From Stichopus chloronotus (lineage: Eukaryota; Echinodermata; Holothuroidea; Aspidochirotida; Stichopodidae), in contig CM037836.1 in assembly GCA_021234535.1 (NCBI GenBank), forward strand, positions 14,119,111-14,183,110: DNA of 64,000 nucleotides, read 5' to 3'. Positions 35,400-46,975 of this stretch are shown in pieces. Position numbers and translations under genes: made by a program. How positions within the stretch are numbered: the first letter of the stretch is position 1; every line of letters begins with the position of its first letter. The notes below the pieces were generated by a model. It was given only the letters and a program-made list of their open reading frames with translations, had not been told where the DNA came from and did no database searches.

Positions 35400-36290
35400 A
35401 GATGATATTGGTCCACTATCAAAGATGTTTTGCCAATAGCCTGTCATAAATATCTGATCAGGATCGTATTCTTTTCTTAAAGCTTACAATTCGTCCAATT
35501 TTGGTGACGAATGTTTACGGTACGCTAAATCAAACTTTTTCCTCCAATAAGCCTGCCGGGGAATAGGGGATATTTTCCCCAAAGCAGACGTACTCCTTGC
35601 ACTCCTAATCAGGGATTCCAGTACTGGCTAAAGGGATCCCTGCCATTTCCTTCAGGACTGTGATAGAACCAAAATGGGTCTCAACGGACTACATCATCGT
35701 AGGCGTAAGCTGGTCACAAACAAAGTAGGGAAAAACTTCTCAATTTTCCTCAGCATAGATCTCACTGGCGTTGTATTTCAGCAGCTGTTGGTCTTCTATC
35801 AGAATATTAAAGAATGTTTAAAACAGTGTCCGTCTGGTTATCGGAAACCATAGTTCAGTGTATTCACTTCTATGACCGGTATTCACCGGTACGTGATCCT
35901 CCATGGGTAGCGTTTTGCATCACAAGTCGTTGAAAGTGGTAGCGGTTTTATTCGTGAATAATTTAGTTCGTTCGACTCTCCTATAGGTAAGCTCACCCGG
36001 TCGTTGCATAAGCAGGAGTTGAACAAGTGGCATGAAGAGTCGGCTTGCAGCTTGAATGCAACTGCATTAGAGTCACGTAGTCACGTGTTTGTCTCTCTTT
36101 CAGTCAACGAAATCTATTTCTTTGATAACATCTTCGAAGCAAAGGTCCACTCTTTCTCCTACGGACTCTGTCAAAATGAATACGGCAATAGACTGCTCCG
36201 CAATGCCTCTTAATACCGGAATCGCACAATTCATATTTGCTAGTTGAAAGTTAACGGGAAAAAAACTGCTCGATTCTTTTTGCAGGCAAC
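35400..36290 (-). pseudogene. Decayed FAD-linked oxidase (BBE/PCMH type), copy 2, inverted
   Basis: Read on the minus strand, the 36303-36100 frame contains FQLANMNCAIPVLRGIAEQ and later FEDVIKEIDFVD, matching copy 1 residue by residue in key places. Further on, a THFGSITVLKEM segment (copy 1 reads THFGLITISKEI) and a DNA match at CTGATCAGATATTTATGAC (copy 1: CCGATCAAATATTTATGAC) close the C-terminus. Stops and frameshifts lie at positions different from copy 1, so the two copies decayed independently. Nucleotide similarity is still visible over most of the span. The copies point toward each other across about 2.8 kb. Confidence 0.6.
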
Positions 36291-36299
36291 TTGTTTGAC

Positions 36300-37485
36300 T
36301 CAATCGTTGGCTGCTCTGCTTAGTGTCGATGATGTTCCGAATGTGGTAACAAAGACAGAAAACTAGTCTTTTGAGTTCGTTGTGTGACTAGAATTTCCAT
36401 CATAATTTTGCGAGTCTTGTGTTAACGGCAGTAACTCATCACCATAAGCTATCTTTTTGGCTTCTGAACAGCAAAATTCTCAAGCAGTTCTAAGTTACTG
36501 TACTCTTTAACAAGAAATTCAGAAGATGCAGAGTAGCTTATATTACAAAGCGTATACAGGGATCCTTTGTCTCGATTAAAAATGTAGAGTGATTTTAGAC
36601 AGACTGAGGGAGGACTTAGACGCAAGTGGTTAAGAGAAAAGAAACTGTCTAGAGTAATGAGTTTTTGTCTTTAAGCTCTTGGTGAAACACTAGGCTCTAG
36701 CAAAGCACAGACTAACGCTTTTTAACTTTATGATCTTGAAAGGTGCAATTAGTGTTATGGTGCTATTAAAACATCGATCTAATTATGTGTGAATTCCTTG
36801 TATTGTGTATACGGTAGCTTGACTCAATCACTGCATCCTAAGCTCCAGTCCAACACTGCAGTCCCTTTGCGGTTCCACAGTAAGCACCACCTGCATCTAC
36901 TGTACTTCAAACTACATCAGAAGCAAGTATTTGCTGTGTTGTCACAATTTTCGAGGAAACATTCAAAGTTACTCAAAGTCGAATTTTTAGGTCTCTGCAT
37001 TTATAGCTGACTCCAGCAAATTCCTCAAATTACTTTCCTGAGTGTTTTCGATAAAACTCCCATTTGACAATTATGCATGGACGTAATCCTAGGGTGGAAT
37101 TGGTGCCTTCGCTACTGTCAGACGGGAGAGGGATAAACTGAAATATTCCCCCTCAAATGTGAATAACAATATTCGTTCCTGATCATTTTTCTTACATTGG
37201 AAAAATTTCCTTCACTGATACATAAAAATATGTAGATCATGACTTTTTCTCATTAATTGAGATATTTGGAGATTCGAGTTTGAGGAAGGTTACTTTTAAA
37301 GCCAAACATTTTCTCGTATGCTAGGGGCGCTTCAGTTAGTCCTGCCGCCACTGAGTCCCGTTCACAATACTATCATTCCACCGCATATGCTATAGATCCC
37401 AACAGAGATTACAGGGTGGGGCCCCAATAGTTTTACCCACTAATGGCTTCGCATTTCTCCCTTGTATGGAATCCGAAAAGGGCAA
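36300..37485. other. Anonymous stretch
   Basis: No exon, RNA gene or repeat recognised. The plus ORF at 36789-37010 has no domain. Confidence 0.4.
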
Positions 37486-37493
37486 ACTGGACA

Positions 37494-37700
37494 TGTAGTA
37501 CATCTAATCTTACACGTACTACTAGTAAAAACACACGTAGTGCTACTAAAAACACACGTACTACTACTAAAAACAAACGTACTACTAGTAAGAATACACG
37601 TACTACTACTAAAACACAAGTACTACTAAAAATACACGTACTACATGTAATCTCACAAGTAGTACTACTAAAAACACACGTAGTACTACTAAATTTGAGA
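37494..37700. repeat. 21-bp coding-compatible minisatellite
   Basis: About nine imperfect units of ACACACGTACTACTACTAAA. The common period is 21 bp, an exact multiple of three. As a result both strands stay open across the array: plus reads as repeats of NTRTTTK, minus as a Val/Leu/Phe-rich repeat. Because both strands are equally open and no gene context is present, this is called a repeat and not a protein. Confidence 0.75.
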
Positions 37701-37838
37701 GATGGCGCTATCACAATTTTCGAGTAACATAAAAGCCGCGAAGATGTCTTTTTTGAGAAAAATAATACCAGCTACATACTGTAAACACTGGCCGGCAACT
37801 CGACAATCCATGCTACAGTGGCGTCAGGGTCTCCCTGT

Positions 37839-37988
37839 AATGCTTCCGTTGAAGAAGATTTAATTGAATGTATTGAAAGGGGATATTCAAACTTTGAAAT
37901 AGCCGGTGAATTTGATGTTCCTGTCCGAACCGCGAAGAATTGGAGAAAACGAATGAAGTTGAGAAAAAAGGATATCGTGAAAAAATGA
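37839..37988 (+). CDS. Helix-turn-helix fragment, probably transposon-derived
   Basis: The plus frame ending at the TGA near 37986 reads ASVEEDLIECIERGYSNFEI, then AGEFDVPVRTAKNWRKRMKL and a Lys-rich end. It has the pattern of a homeodomain-like helix-turn-helix (Glu/Ile helix, G-Y-S turn, E-I-A-x-E-F helix, V-P-V-R-T-x-x-N-W-R-K-R recognition helix) as found at the N-terminus of transposases and some integrase-like proteins. The frame has no ATG of its own that is convincing, and no catalytic domain follows. Likely a fragment of a mobile element. Confidence 0.4.
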   Translation, partial: NASVEEDLIECIERGYSNFEIAGEFDVPVRTAKNWRKRMKLRKKDIVKK

Positions 37989-38344
37989 AAAAAATGAAAA
38001 ATGGGGGTAGGCGGTTAAAACACCAGCTAACGCAACGAGCGACGAAGAACCCCAAGGGAAATTTTTTAGTGGAAACGCCCTGGTAGAACATGAGCTTGTT
38101 GCATGTACCCTTGGTGAAACATTTCCAGCATTTTGAAATGACATACTTTCAGGTAGTAGGATTGACATACTTTTAAACAGTGATATGACAGAGTAGTGGT
38201 TCTTATGACCAACTAGACCGGTTTCTGTTCTCATACTCAAATGTGGAGGAGCGTCATCAGTAGTAAGCCTTTTAATATTTTATATTTTAGGCGTAAAATT
38301 TTATTTTTAGAAATGCGTGTTCTTTAGTGCACGTAAATGAGTAT

Positions 38345-39090
38345 AATCTCAGAGTGCAGCTATGAGCGTATTCAATAGATCTTCGTGCGAGTCCTGACTG
38401 TCGAACGATTCTTCATTACTTTGAAACCTCGATTTGACAAGTGAATCTTTTAGATTTGGGGCCCTTTTATAAGCAAGAATTGGTTCGTTCGTAAACAGCT
38501 TGGATAAAAGCAGATGCTCTGATATTAAATTCCAGTGTTTCCGAATAGTCTCTTTCAGGTGCTGGGTTTCGATATGGGGTGTATACGTCAGTTTGAAGAC
38601 TAGAGGTGGTTCCTTTTCTTTAGGTTTGGTGGTAAGATAGTGCTCACGGTTTTCGAAAGAAATGCCTCTGGTGGCCGTGGCAAATTCTTCTTCCTCATAG
38701 TTTCACAGTAGAAGTTTCTCTTTAAATTCATCTTTTTTATGGATGAAGTCGGTCTCATTGTTACAGAGACGTACATAACGCAGCACTTCTCCTTTAATGA
38801 AGCCTTTAAAGGTGGCAAGTGGGTGTACAGAGTTTCTATCGAGCTATTGATAAGTTTAAGTAGGTTTGGTGTAGATTTTCGTGTCTAATAAACCAGTAGA
38901 GTGAAACTTAGGACCTTTGAAGGTTCTCAGATCTAGGTACGTGACCTCAGAGTTAGAGATTTCTACTGTGAACTTGAGGAGTTTCTCGAGTTCTGTGCCT
39001 GTTCAATCATACAATAAAAGGATGTCGTCTCTGTAACGAACATTAACGATAACGAGCTTATCTAATATTTCATTGCTGTCAAATATCAAG
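38345..39090 (-). mobile_element. Penelope-like element RT fragment
   Basis: One minus-strand frame, broken by four stops, carries RYRDDILLLYD (RT catalytic motif with its Asp pair), then EVTYLDLRTFKGPKFHSTG (the LDL..kg..l.t.. motif after the palm), LLDTKIYTKPT, and HPLATFKGFIKGEVLRYVRL (thumb helix with the usual HP..fKgfi.GE..R[YL].R). It ends with a motif near 38470-38490 resembling PILAYKRAPNLKD. This order is that of the C-terminal RT of Penelope-like elements. The GIY-YIG endonuclease is missing. The stops mark it as inactive. Confidence 0.7.
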
Positions 39091-39783
39091 GCCAGATACA
39101 CAGTTAAATTTTAAAGAACGATAAAGACGGTAACAAAACTTTATCCGAATTACAAATCATTTTGCAACTATTGGAAATCTTGAACTACTTCGTGATCAGA
39201 GACAACCTCTCCCCAAAAAGCAACATCTCGAGCTATAATCCTGATAGTTAAGTGGTGTTTGACGTGTCTGTGGTGATAAAACATGCAGTTTCATTTAAGG
39301 ACATTTAAAATAATTCTCTAACATCGCATCTCATATCTCCTAAGTAGACACTAGCGTTTTTGTTCTCAAGTCATCGTTCTTTTTCGGAAGTTTTTTTTTT
39401 TTCAGTCTAACACCGTCTAGTATTTGTTTGTCATTACTATTACCCACAACCGATGAATCTTGCTGTCTCTAAATATCGATCCACATCATGCAATATTACA
39501 CGAAAAACACGTGATTCACTAAAATAACAGATATATCATGATGCGAATACACCTAATCAATTAATTTGTTTTTTTTTTTATACGTAAAATACATCCTTAG
39601 TGTTCTCAAGCATTAACTTATACAGCGTTAGAACAGGTTATCTTTTTAACTCACAGATAACAGATGTTTTAACATTTATTTTATTGTTTATGCATCACAC
39701 TGATGGAAATTGATGTGAGGGATTTTAGTTGCTCATGCGATAGGAACATCTAAACACAAAAGTACTTAGACATAAATGTCAAT
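39091..39783. other. Spacer upstream of the Ig exon
   Basis: AT-rich. Possible promoter region for the Ig exon, but no TATA-like element could be placed with confidence. Confidence 0.3.
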
Positions 39784-40032
39784 TTGATTTCCTTAAAAGT
39801 TACCGTATTCGAAAGTGCAAGCAATTATTCAGTAATGCACGTTGATCTGGAAAATATCTTCTATCGACTTCCTGTGTATAAGATGAAGTGGAACATTCAC
39901 TTTCAGTTCATGGACGATATTGAACCTCATCACTTTGTGGCTATTAAGCTTAGCCTGGAATATTTCAACTGCTATGTGACTCTGTCCTGGATAAAGTTTG
40001 TAATACTAGTAATAGCTGGAGAGATTGACAAG

Positions 40033-40402
40033 ATGACATTCCTATCAAACAAAACATTGGTTTATTTTGTTTTAGTGATGACATTACTTTTCAGTAAAGT
40101 CCTGTCAGATATGGAAAACGAGAAGAATTTAACAATCGTTTCAGAGCGTGGAGGAAAAGTAGCCATGAATTGCAGTGAATCTGAGTTCAATGAAATACGA
40201 TGGTTATTCAGTAACGACGGTAGCATCGAAGTGTTGTATGATAATGGAGTGAAGGTGTTCGATATCGGTAATGAAGATGTTTCTTTGGATACCGGTACCC
40301 ACTCTCTAATTATACGCTCAGTACAGTTAGAACACGAAGGAACGTACATATGCTTAAAGACACGAAGTAGAAGGTTTAGTGTTCACTCATTAATTGTAAT
40401 CG
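40033..40402 (+). CDS. Ig-domain receptor exon (signal peptide plus V-type Ig domain)
   Basis: From ATG at 40033 the frame runs 123 codons to the donor ATCG|GTAAGTTC. Residues 1-24 (MTFLSNKTLVYFVLVMTLLF and SKVL) form a signal peptide. An Ig domain follows: GGKVAMNCSES (first Cys), IRWLFSNDG (core Trp), then SLIIRSVQLEHEGTYICLK (the usual D-x-G-x-Y-x-C read as E-H-E-G-T-Y-I-C) and the closing SLIVIG strand. The donor is phase 1, as is standard for Ig exons. The frame is open upstream to 39784, but the hydrophobic start makes 40033 the better initiator. Weak internal acceptors (GTTTTAG, CTTTTCAG) leave the 5' boundary uncertain. A cell-surface or secreted receptor, otherwise unidentified. Confidence 0.65.
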
Positions 40403-40639
40403 GTAAGTTCTAAGGCTTCATACTTGAAGCAAATAAACTCTAAAATACTAATACATGAGACGAATTAGACGTGGTAGGATGAAACAGATTTGTTGTGTAC
40501 TATGAAATCATTTTGCATCATGCATTACTTTAAGAAAATCTGCTCTGGGTATGAAGTTTGAGATTGTCGTTAAACTGAAAATTAATTGCACATATTTCAA
40601 TTATTATTTGTCTAATCTAACCGTATTTTCCCCTGTCAA

Positions 40640-40825
40640 TCCGATTCATATAACTACCGAAATTGTTGATGTTGTGTTTAGCATCAACCCCCAACTGGAG
40701 ATACATGCAATTTTCACGTTGCATTTTCTGACAAAAACAAAACAGATGTGCTGTGCAGTTCAACGATAACGAGATCGATTGCGGTGGCATTGAGTAACAT
40801 CGTTTACTTGCCAGTTTGAGTGACG
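40640..40825 (+). pseudogene. Possible decayed second Ig domain
   Basis: Two overlapping frames read like one domain split by a frameshift near 40695: SPVNPIHITTEIVDVVFSIN in the first, then GDTCNFHVAFSDKNKTDVLC in the second, closing SNIVYLPV before a stop. The Cys spacing and the strand-like end fit an Ig fold loosely. No splice acceptor precedes it. It could be a broken second exon of the Ig gene or coincidence. Confidence 0.25.
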
Positions 40826-43535
40826 GCACGTCATTACAATTTGGTCTCTAAGTTAAAGAGAGTTAGCGACACACGTAAGGCGTAAAGCGATCGCTAATAT
40901 ATACATGGAAAGAATTTTAGACCCAAGCGGGGCCACTCGACGTCGCCCACCGCAGCTACAATCCAGATGATGATTATCGGTGAATCGTTCCAAACAATGG
41001 TAGCTGTACAGGGTTTAAATGTTGAAAGCAAAAAGAAGTACTCTGAAACAGAAAAATTGGAGAAATGATTATGATAGTCTGAGACCATTTCACGTAACGA
41101 ATTATCAGAACTTTCAAAGTAAACGAGGTGTAACTTCCTACTGCTGTTGATAGGTGTTACTGAAAGAAGTAAATGGACCGATTCCGAATGTTGGAAGCAA
41201 AAGTATGTACTTAACAATTAAAAAAAAGTAGTGGAAAAATGATAACGATACTCTGACAAATAACTGAATATCAAGGCTATTTAAATACATGAGATTTATT
41301 AAATGAACCGCTAACCTCGAGATTTTGATTGATATTGAGATATTGGATTTTATTCAACAAAAAGTAATTATTTTTTTATTAGTTTTAGGGACATCTCAAA
41401 GCAACAAATCGCAGGTGAAGTCGAATGCGACTGTGTGGAGCTACAATTATGCTCTATCTACATGACTATAACAACAGGTTTCCTGCAAACCACGAGTCAA
41501 TTAATGTGCAATATGACAGATGTCAAATTTAGAGTGAAAAATAAAGAGAGAGTGAGGACAAAGAGACTATTAAAACAATTAACCCGTTTTCGGACTGCAT
41601 TAAGCCACAAACAAAAGTATATTCAAGTTCACCCATTCTTCAGTGTGATTTCCACAATGTTTTATGTGTAACGGCATTTAAGTACTACACTTTAAATTTT
41701 AATCTTAAGTACTCAATAACTAAAGTAAGTCTCAAGAGCAAAACATGAAAGCTGTTCCATATCAACGTTAGTGTTTGTGGAACATGAAGAACGTATTGGA
41801 TATTTACCTTTCAGTCACTACAAGGAAACTGTACAATAGTTAAGTGATTGATAATTAAATTAGCACCACATAGGCCTATTCCAACGGTCTCTTTTCAGTT
41901 TAAGACCTTACATCTATAGCGGAACGAAAGCAATAGGCTACAAGGTAACATGACATTCTGCTTGGTCCTCCACATAACCTCGGACAGTAATCTTAGCAGT
42001 CATAAATCTAGTGTGTGTCAATAGCTAGCTATTGATGCTAGACCAGAAGCCGGCAATCTCATTTGGACGGTAAATGATGAAGTAGTTAAATTTAATGCAT
42101 AGGCCTAACTTTTGAAACGGAACTCCGTGGAAAAAGGACGTTACACAAACACCACCTGTGAAAGGAGGACATTACTGGAACGAACACAAGGCGAGATAGA
42201 TCGTTCGAGCCAAAGTTGCATTCAACAAACTAAAGAAACCAACTTCAAGGACTGGGTGTGACCAGTTTTACCATCCTTTACATGACCGTTAATTTATTGA
42301 GTCCCAAAAGCCCATATGCTAGTAACACTATCATAATGATAGATGTATGTACGTCTTATGATGCTCAATACGTGTAGTACTTCAAAATGAAATGCAGAAA
42401 ATTGTACGCAAAGATTCTCCTCAGACGAACATTTAGTCAACTCCGAACGCTTTGATAAATTTTTGGGAGCTTTTATCTAAATACCAAGGTTGAAAGGTCC
42501 GCTCTCAACAAACAGACTTTGTAGCTAGACACGTAGGCTAGATGAAACCTTTTTCTTTTTCTAAGTTGCTCTCCAACTTTATCTGTGGGAGTACACGGTC
42601 TCACCATTTGATCATATATGAATATTTTTTATTTAGGCAAAGTAAGCGTCTCATTTCAAATACATTCACTTTCTACGCCTTAAGATTTCTTTATTTACTG
42701 TTATCACTTAATCTTGTAAGATTATATGATATGTGAGATATCTATAATGCTTCCGTTTCTACTTAACGTAAACAATGATTCAACATTTCACTCACTTGTA
42801 TTCCAGCTTCTTTTTAAACCTTCCACAGATGGCAGTAACGATCGACGACGGTGTGGTATATGACATATGCTCATCAGCGAATACATTCACTCGGTTGCGA
42901 CGTGCAGATGAAAAGACCCAACAAGAAAATGCAAACTAATTTAGGAATACGTTGATAAACAACTGACCGTATTCCATCAAACGTTAAAATAATGTAATAG
43001 CAGAACGTTAAGGAGATGGGAGTTGTGTTCGGCCTCCTCGATCTTGCCGATACCCGTGGATAGGTTACTATGTTTATGCAGCGGACCTGTAGTCACTGCA
43101 AAGTAAAAAAAATTAACGGTGGCAATGAGAGGTAAGACATTGCACAACTATTCTCAAGAAGACTGTAAAAAAAGTAATAATAGTGGAGTCTCCTTTAGCA
43201 CTAAAACAGTCTGTTAACGAAGTTCTCCCTAGCTTATACTAAGACTATCAACACACCATCATTCACTACAGGTAACTTATTGATCTCAAGAATTTTCACC
43301 TGCTGGTAGTGTAAAGTGTTGACAATCGTTTACCTAAAATAGATAGGATTTTACTCTATACGTTTATTACACCCAGATGTAATTGCTTGAAGGGGTAACT
43401 TACGTAATGTATATTTAAACAAAATAAAACAAAATGAAACTTTAAATCCACTATTAAAATTACAACCAGGAAACTGAAGACAGAAAGGAACCTACAACAC
43501 AGAACGATAAACATTGTAGTGAGACGGCGAGGGTG
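40826..43535. other. Anonymous stretch downstream of the Ig exon
   Basis: An acceptor-like TTTTTTTATTAGTTTTAG ends at 41389 and is followed by a Cys-containing frame to 41671 that has N-linked-like NMT and CNMT text. It does not form a clear Ig domain, and the phase-1 continuation meets a stop after 24 codons. The rest shows nothing. Confidence 0.3.
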
Positions 43536-43538
43536 GTC

Positions 43539-43680
43539 GGCATTGTGGTGTCTTACTTGGAGGGTTACTAATAACAGACGGGAATGAATTAGATTTTCGA
43601 CTTCTAATTACTTTAGTTTCGCTCCAAAAGAGTTCTCATACAGCTTTCATGCCAATTACTTCTGGATCCATACAAATTCA
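43539..43680 (-). repeat. 3' LTR remnant of the Ty3/gypsy element
   Basis: Matches 47864-48013 in the same orientation; it lies at the low-coordinate end, which is the 3' end of a minus-strand element. It ends in the expected CA on the minus strand (GATACCACA-like). Confidence 0.6.
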
Positions 43681-44639
43681 CCCTTCAACAGCAAAACACA
43701 AATACCAAAAAAAAAAAATCCAACACAAAAACCAAAAAAAATCCTCAGACTACTAAACGTAACTAAGGAAAAGCATCAGTACCTACTCTTGAAACATCGC
43801 AAATACTAAAACACAGCTGGTGTAACAGAGCAAGAATTAAGCAACCCTATATACCTAAAACATTATACCTGCCATGATTCTAAACTATGACACCAATGAT
43901 ATTTTAATGCCTAACAGAGAGCGGCTCTTGGTACAAATTGCTATGGTGTCCCTTATAGCGCTTCTACGCATAGGATCACTAATCTGAGATAAGACGCTAT
44001 CAGTTGGTTCCCTAAACTGATAACTTGCAAGCACAATACAACCCCATTACCCTCGCTCGAAGTAGAACTAAGGCTGCCGGAATCGAGTTCGCTGATTCAA
44101 TTAGGTTTTCGTTTCGCACGTCGTCAACACACATTGTGGCTATTTGTTGCTAAAGGAAATGGTAGCACCGACTTCAGTTCACCTAATCTCTCTGCTTGCT
44201 CGATACGATAGATAGCTTCGTCTTTGGGTCGGGAAACCGGTAATTGTAGATCCGGTCATTTCCCCACATCAACACTCTTGTGCCTTCCTTGGGGTAATTT
44301 TGGAGGTATACTCTTGTTCAAGTTGATAGCTGTGCTTCTTCTGTCCTCTGGTCATAGAACCATTACCTTTTAGCGGCTTGCTGTGTCAGCATCTTGTGCA
44401 TGAAGATTTAGCCATTCATTTACTGAAGTATCAAGGTCAACATTTTCACCATCAGATTCATGAACACAACGAGAAAGTTTAATGGAAATGTTTACGGCCA
44501 TACATCAAATAAAATGATGAGCACTGAGTGACTGCACTCTCAGTGACATTGTAGTCATAGCCATAGAACTGTTGGAAGGTGCTCGAACCATCTGCACTTC
44601 TGTCGCAATGTAATGGTTTTTTAAAAGGTCGTGAACTGT

Positions 44640-45090
44640 TCAGCTATTAAGCCTTTCGGCTTGTCCATTCCGTTTCGGGCGATATTGTGTCGTTATTACC
44701 TTAATAATTACATATAGGTCACAAAAGGAGTACATCAGACTCAAAGTTTCGACCTTGGTCGGAATGTAACCTTTGTGGAAATGAAAAACCGAGAAAAACC
44801 ATTCCCTCACAAGCGTCTGGACTGTTTATTCTTCAGCTAATTGGTCTCTTGTGGCAACAGCAATCGTATGTTTGTTTAACGTGTCAGTAATAACCAAAAC
44901 ATTATCTCGATTGTTCTTGTCGATCCCGATTCATGAGAGTAAACGTCATTCGGCCTTTCTCTAACGTCTTGGATTTGGTACATCTGTCACAGTTTTTGCC
45001 ACAGTCTTCCACGTCGGTTGACACATCAAGCCAATAGTATCGGTTTCCGATCAGACTGAGCGTTTTCTTAACACCTTGGTGACCCATGGA
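44640..45090 (-). pseudogene. Integrase remnant of the Ty3/gypsy element
   Basis: The 45087-44902 frame has the H-x-G...C-x-x-C zinc-binding module (HQGVKKT, then RYYW, then NCDRCTKSK). Below it, broken frames reach a QYRPKRNGQAERLNS motif near 44650-44690, the standard end of the core domain where a catalytic Glu-region helix follows. Stops and shifts separate the two parts. Confidence 0.7.
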
Positions 45091-45099
45091 ATCGTTATC

Positions 45100-45660
45100 G
45101 TTATTATCGCATTATATTTCTTCTCCATTTCCCCTAGCTTTTCTTTCGTGTGGAAGGGGACGAGTGATGACACAGTCAATGGGACATCATCGTCTTGACG
45201 TGTAGACAATTCAAAAGAATTAAATTGGACGGTTTGGCCCCCTCTCTCCATCATAATGTGTGGTAAAATAGTCATGTCTGCCATGCCCAGACATGCTGAA
45301 GTTGCATACTGCCTCTTTCGTATGCGGTCGACGTGAGCGTCCTTCAGAGCGCTGTTTGACTTTCCAGGTTTGTATCGTAGTGTGACGTTGATTGAGGCCA
45401 AAACTGCTATCCTATCCATCTTTGGGTCACTTCATCCAGTTTAAGGTTGTCTTGGTGGGTTAAATAATTATTATCGGTAAAAACGGTGAATATGCTTTGA
45501 AGGAGATGATCCAAGTATGACCTATTTGAGTGCAAACACCTCTAGTTTTCTGCGTAAATATCTTCCCATCTTTCTCCCCCCCCCCCTCAGAGCTCGACTT
45601 GCATATGAAATTACTTTGCCAACTCCAATCTGGTGTTGAAATAACACAATAACCAACGCT
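45100..45660 (-). pseudogene. RNase H remnant of the Ty3/gypsy element
   Basis: The frame at 45419 onward reads AVLASINVTLRYKPGKSNSA, the linker that closes the RNase H domain in gypsy elements. Upstream, other frames around 45430-45490 carry the TDNNYLTHQDN-type motif. The usual DALSR end is altered. Confidence 0.65.
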
Positions 45661-45679
45661 TCGTGAATTGCGTGTACCT

Positions 45680-46230
45680 CTAGCTCAAATGGACTCCAGA
45701 AATCGGCATAGACAAGGTCTGGCTCCTCCGATAGTTTGGACTACAAAATTTAAAAAGGTTTGGTTCTCCGTTTGCCAAGGTCGCCTCAGGGTAGGAGTTT
45801 CTTCTTGCTATGGTTACCAGATTTCTTTGTGGCATCACTGCATACCGTGTTATTCGATGACCCAGGTATTGCACCTCTGGACGGAAGAACTCACATTTGA
45901 TGGGTTTGATCTTTAGCTCATGTTGCTGCAATCTTTGGAAAACTAGATTTCAGTGCTTCAGATAACCAAACGTCTCAACATTGACCAAAATGTCTTCGAG
46001 GTTACACAACATAAAGTGGAAGAATCCCACCTAAGCAAGCTTACATCAAACGTTGGAATGTCCCAGGGGCATTGCACAGCACAAAAGACATTCGGATATA
46101 CTCGTAAATACCGAAACCTGTAGTAAACGCCGTCTTGTATGTGTCCTCTTTGGACATCTCCACTTGATAGGACCGGGACAATGAGTTCAATGTTTAAAAG
46201 TCATTTAGAGTTCCGTGGGGCATTCAGTGA
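45680..46230 (-). pseudogene. Reverse transcriptase remnant of the Ty3/gypsy element
   Basis: Segments near 46170-46080 read KTAFTTGFGIYEYIRM and VLCNAPGTFQR, the RT fingers-palm motifs. The catalytic YxDD position near 45995 is read with a frameshift as LEDILV. Further on KPIKCEFFRPEVQYLGH is the palm-thumb boundary. The loss of the first catalytic Asp pair pattern and the several stops make it inactive. Confidence 0.7.
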
Positions 46231-46924
46231 CTCGTTAATTACCTCCACAATACGCGAATGGCGAATCGATTAGTACTGTCTCTGATAATGCCTTTGGACA
46301 CCAATTACTGCCCATGCTCTCTCACATCATGGAACTACGAGGGTGGAATTCTTCACTAAGTCTGCTAGTACCCCCTGCCACATCTACCGGTCCTTGCACC
46401 AGATTTCCAGGGTGTAGAACGTTCCGCAACTCATCTTTGGATACCTGCAACAATTGGGCCAGGGTGTCAGTCGGAAGATCCCCAAGAAATTCATTCCCAA
46501 TAACATTGAACCTCTTGCCTAATTATTACAACCAGGATCCCCTGAGACGGAATAACCATACCAACCACTCGAACATATGTAACAACATATGTAATGCATG
46601 GTATGTCATTTCCATTTGGCGCGAGATGACTAGCCATCCTAATTGTCCAAGTTGAACGTCAGAGTAACAGATCATACAGCAATCCACCCTTATGATCGTT
46701 ACTTCTGCCTCGTGTCCACTGTGTCGACGAAATACATTCCCCGTAAAGTTACAGCCATAGTAAGGCTCTTCCTTACAATTAAAGCTTCTGTCCCTTTCTC
46801 TGAGCCAACTAATTGGTAAATATCACCCCTTACCTGGCTCGTGATTTATGGTGCAACTAGTTTTCCTGATGATTGCCTGAGAGAGTCCGTGATTTAGGTG
46901 CAGGGCGTGGCTGCTCGCTAGTAT

Positions 46925-46975
46925 AGAGGCCAATCTCGTGACAACGATAGCATTCAATCTGGCTTTTGTCACGTT
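46925..46975 (-). pseudogene. Gag zinc-knuckle remnant
   Basis: A minus frame reads ECYRCHEIGLYTSEQP. The first two Cys of a C-x2-C-x4-H-x4-C knuckle are kept; the His is Leu and the last Cys is Gln, so the zinc site is lost. Confidence 0.5.

Noticed and set aside
37433..37714. 93-codon Val/Leu/Phe-rich ORF, at first resembling a membrane protein
   Set aside because: It is the reverse strand of the 21-bp minisatellite; hydrophobicity follows from the repeat unit.
41390..41671. Frame after an acceptor-like T-rich tract as the second exon of the Ig gene
   Set aside because: The phase-1 frame stops after 24 codons, and the open frame lacks an Ig Trp and Y-x-C pattern.
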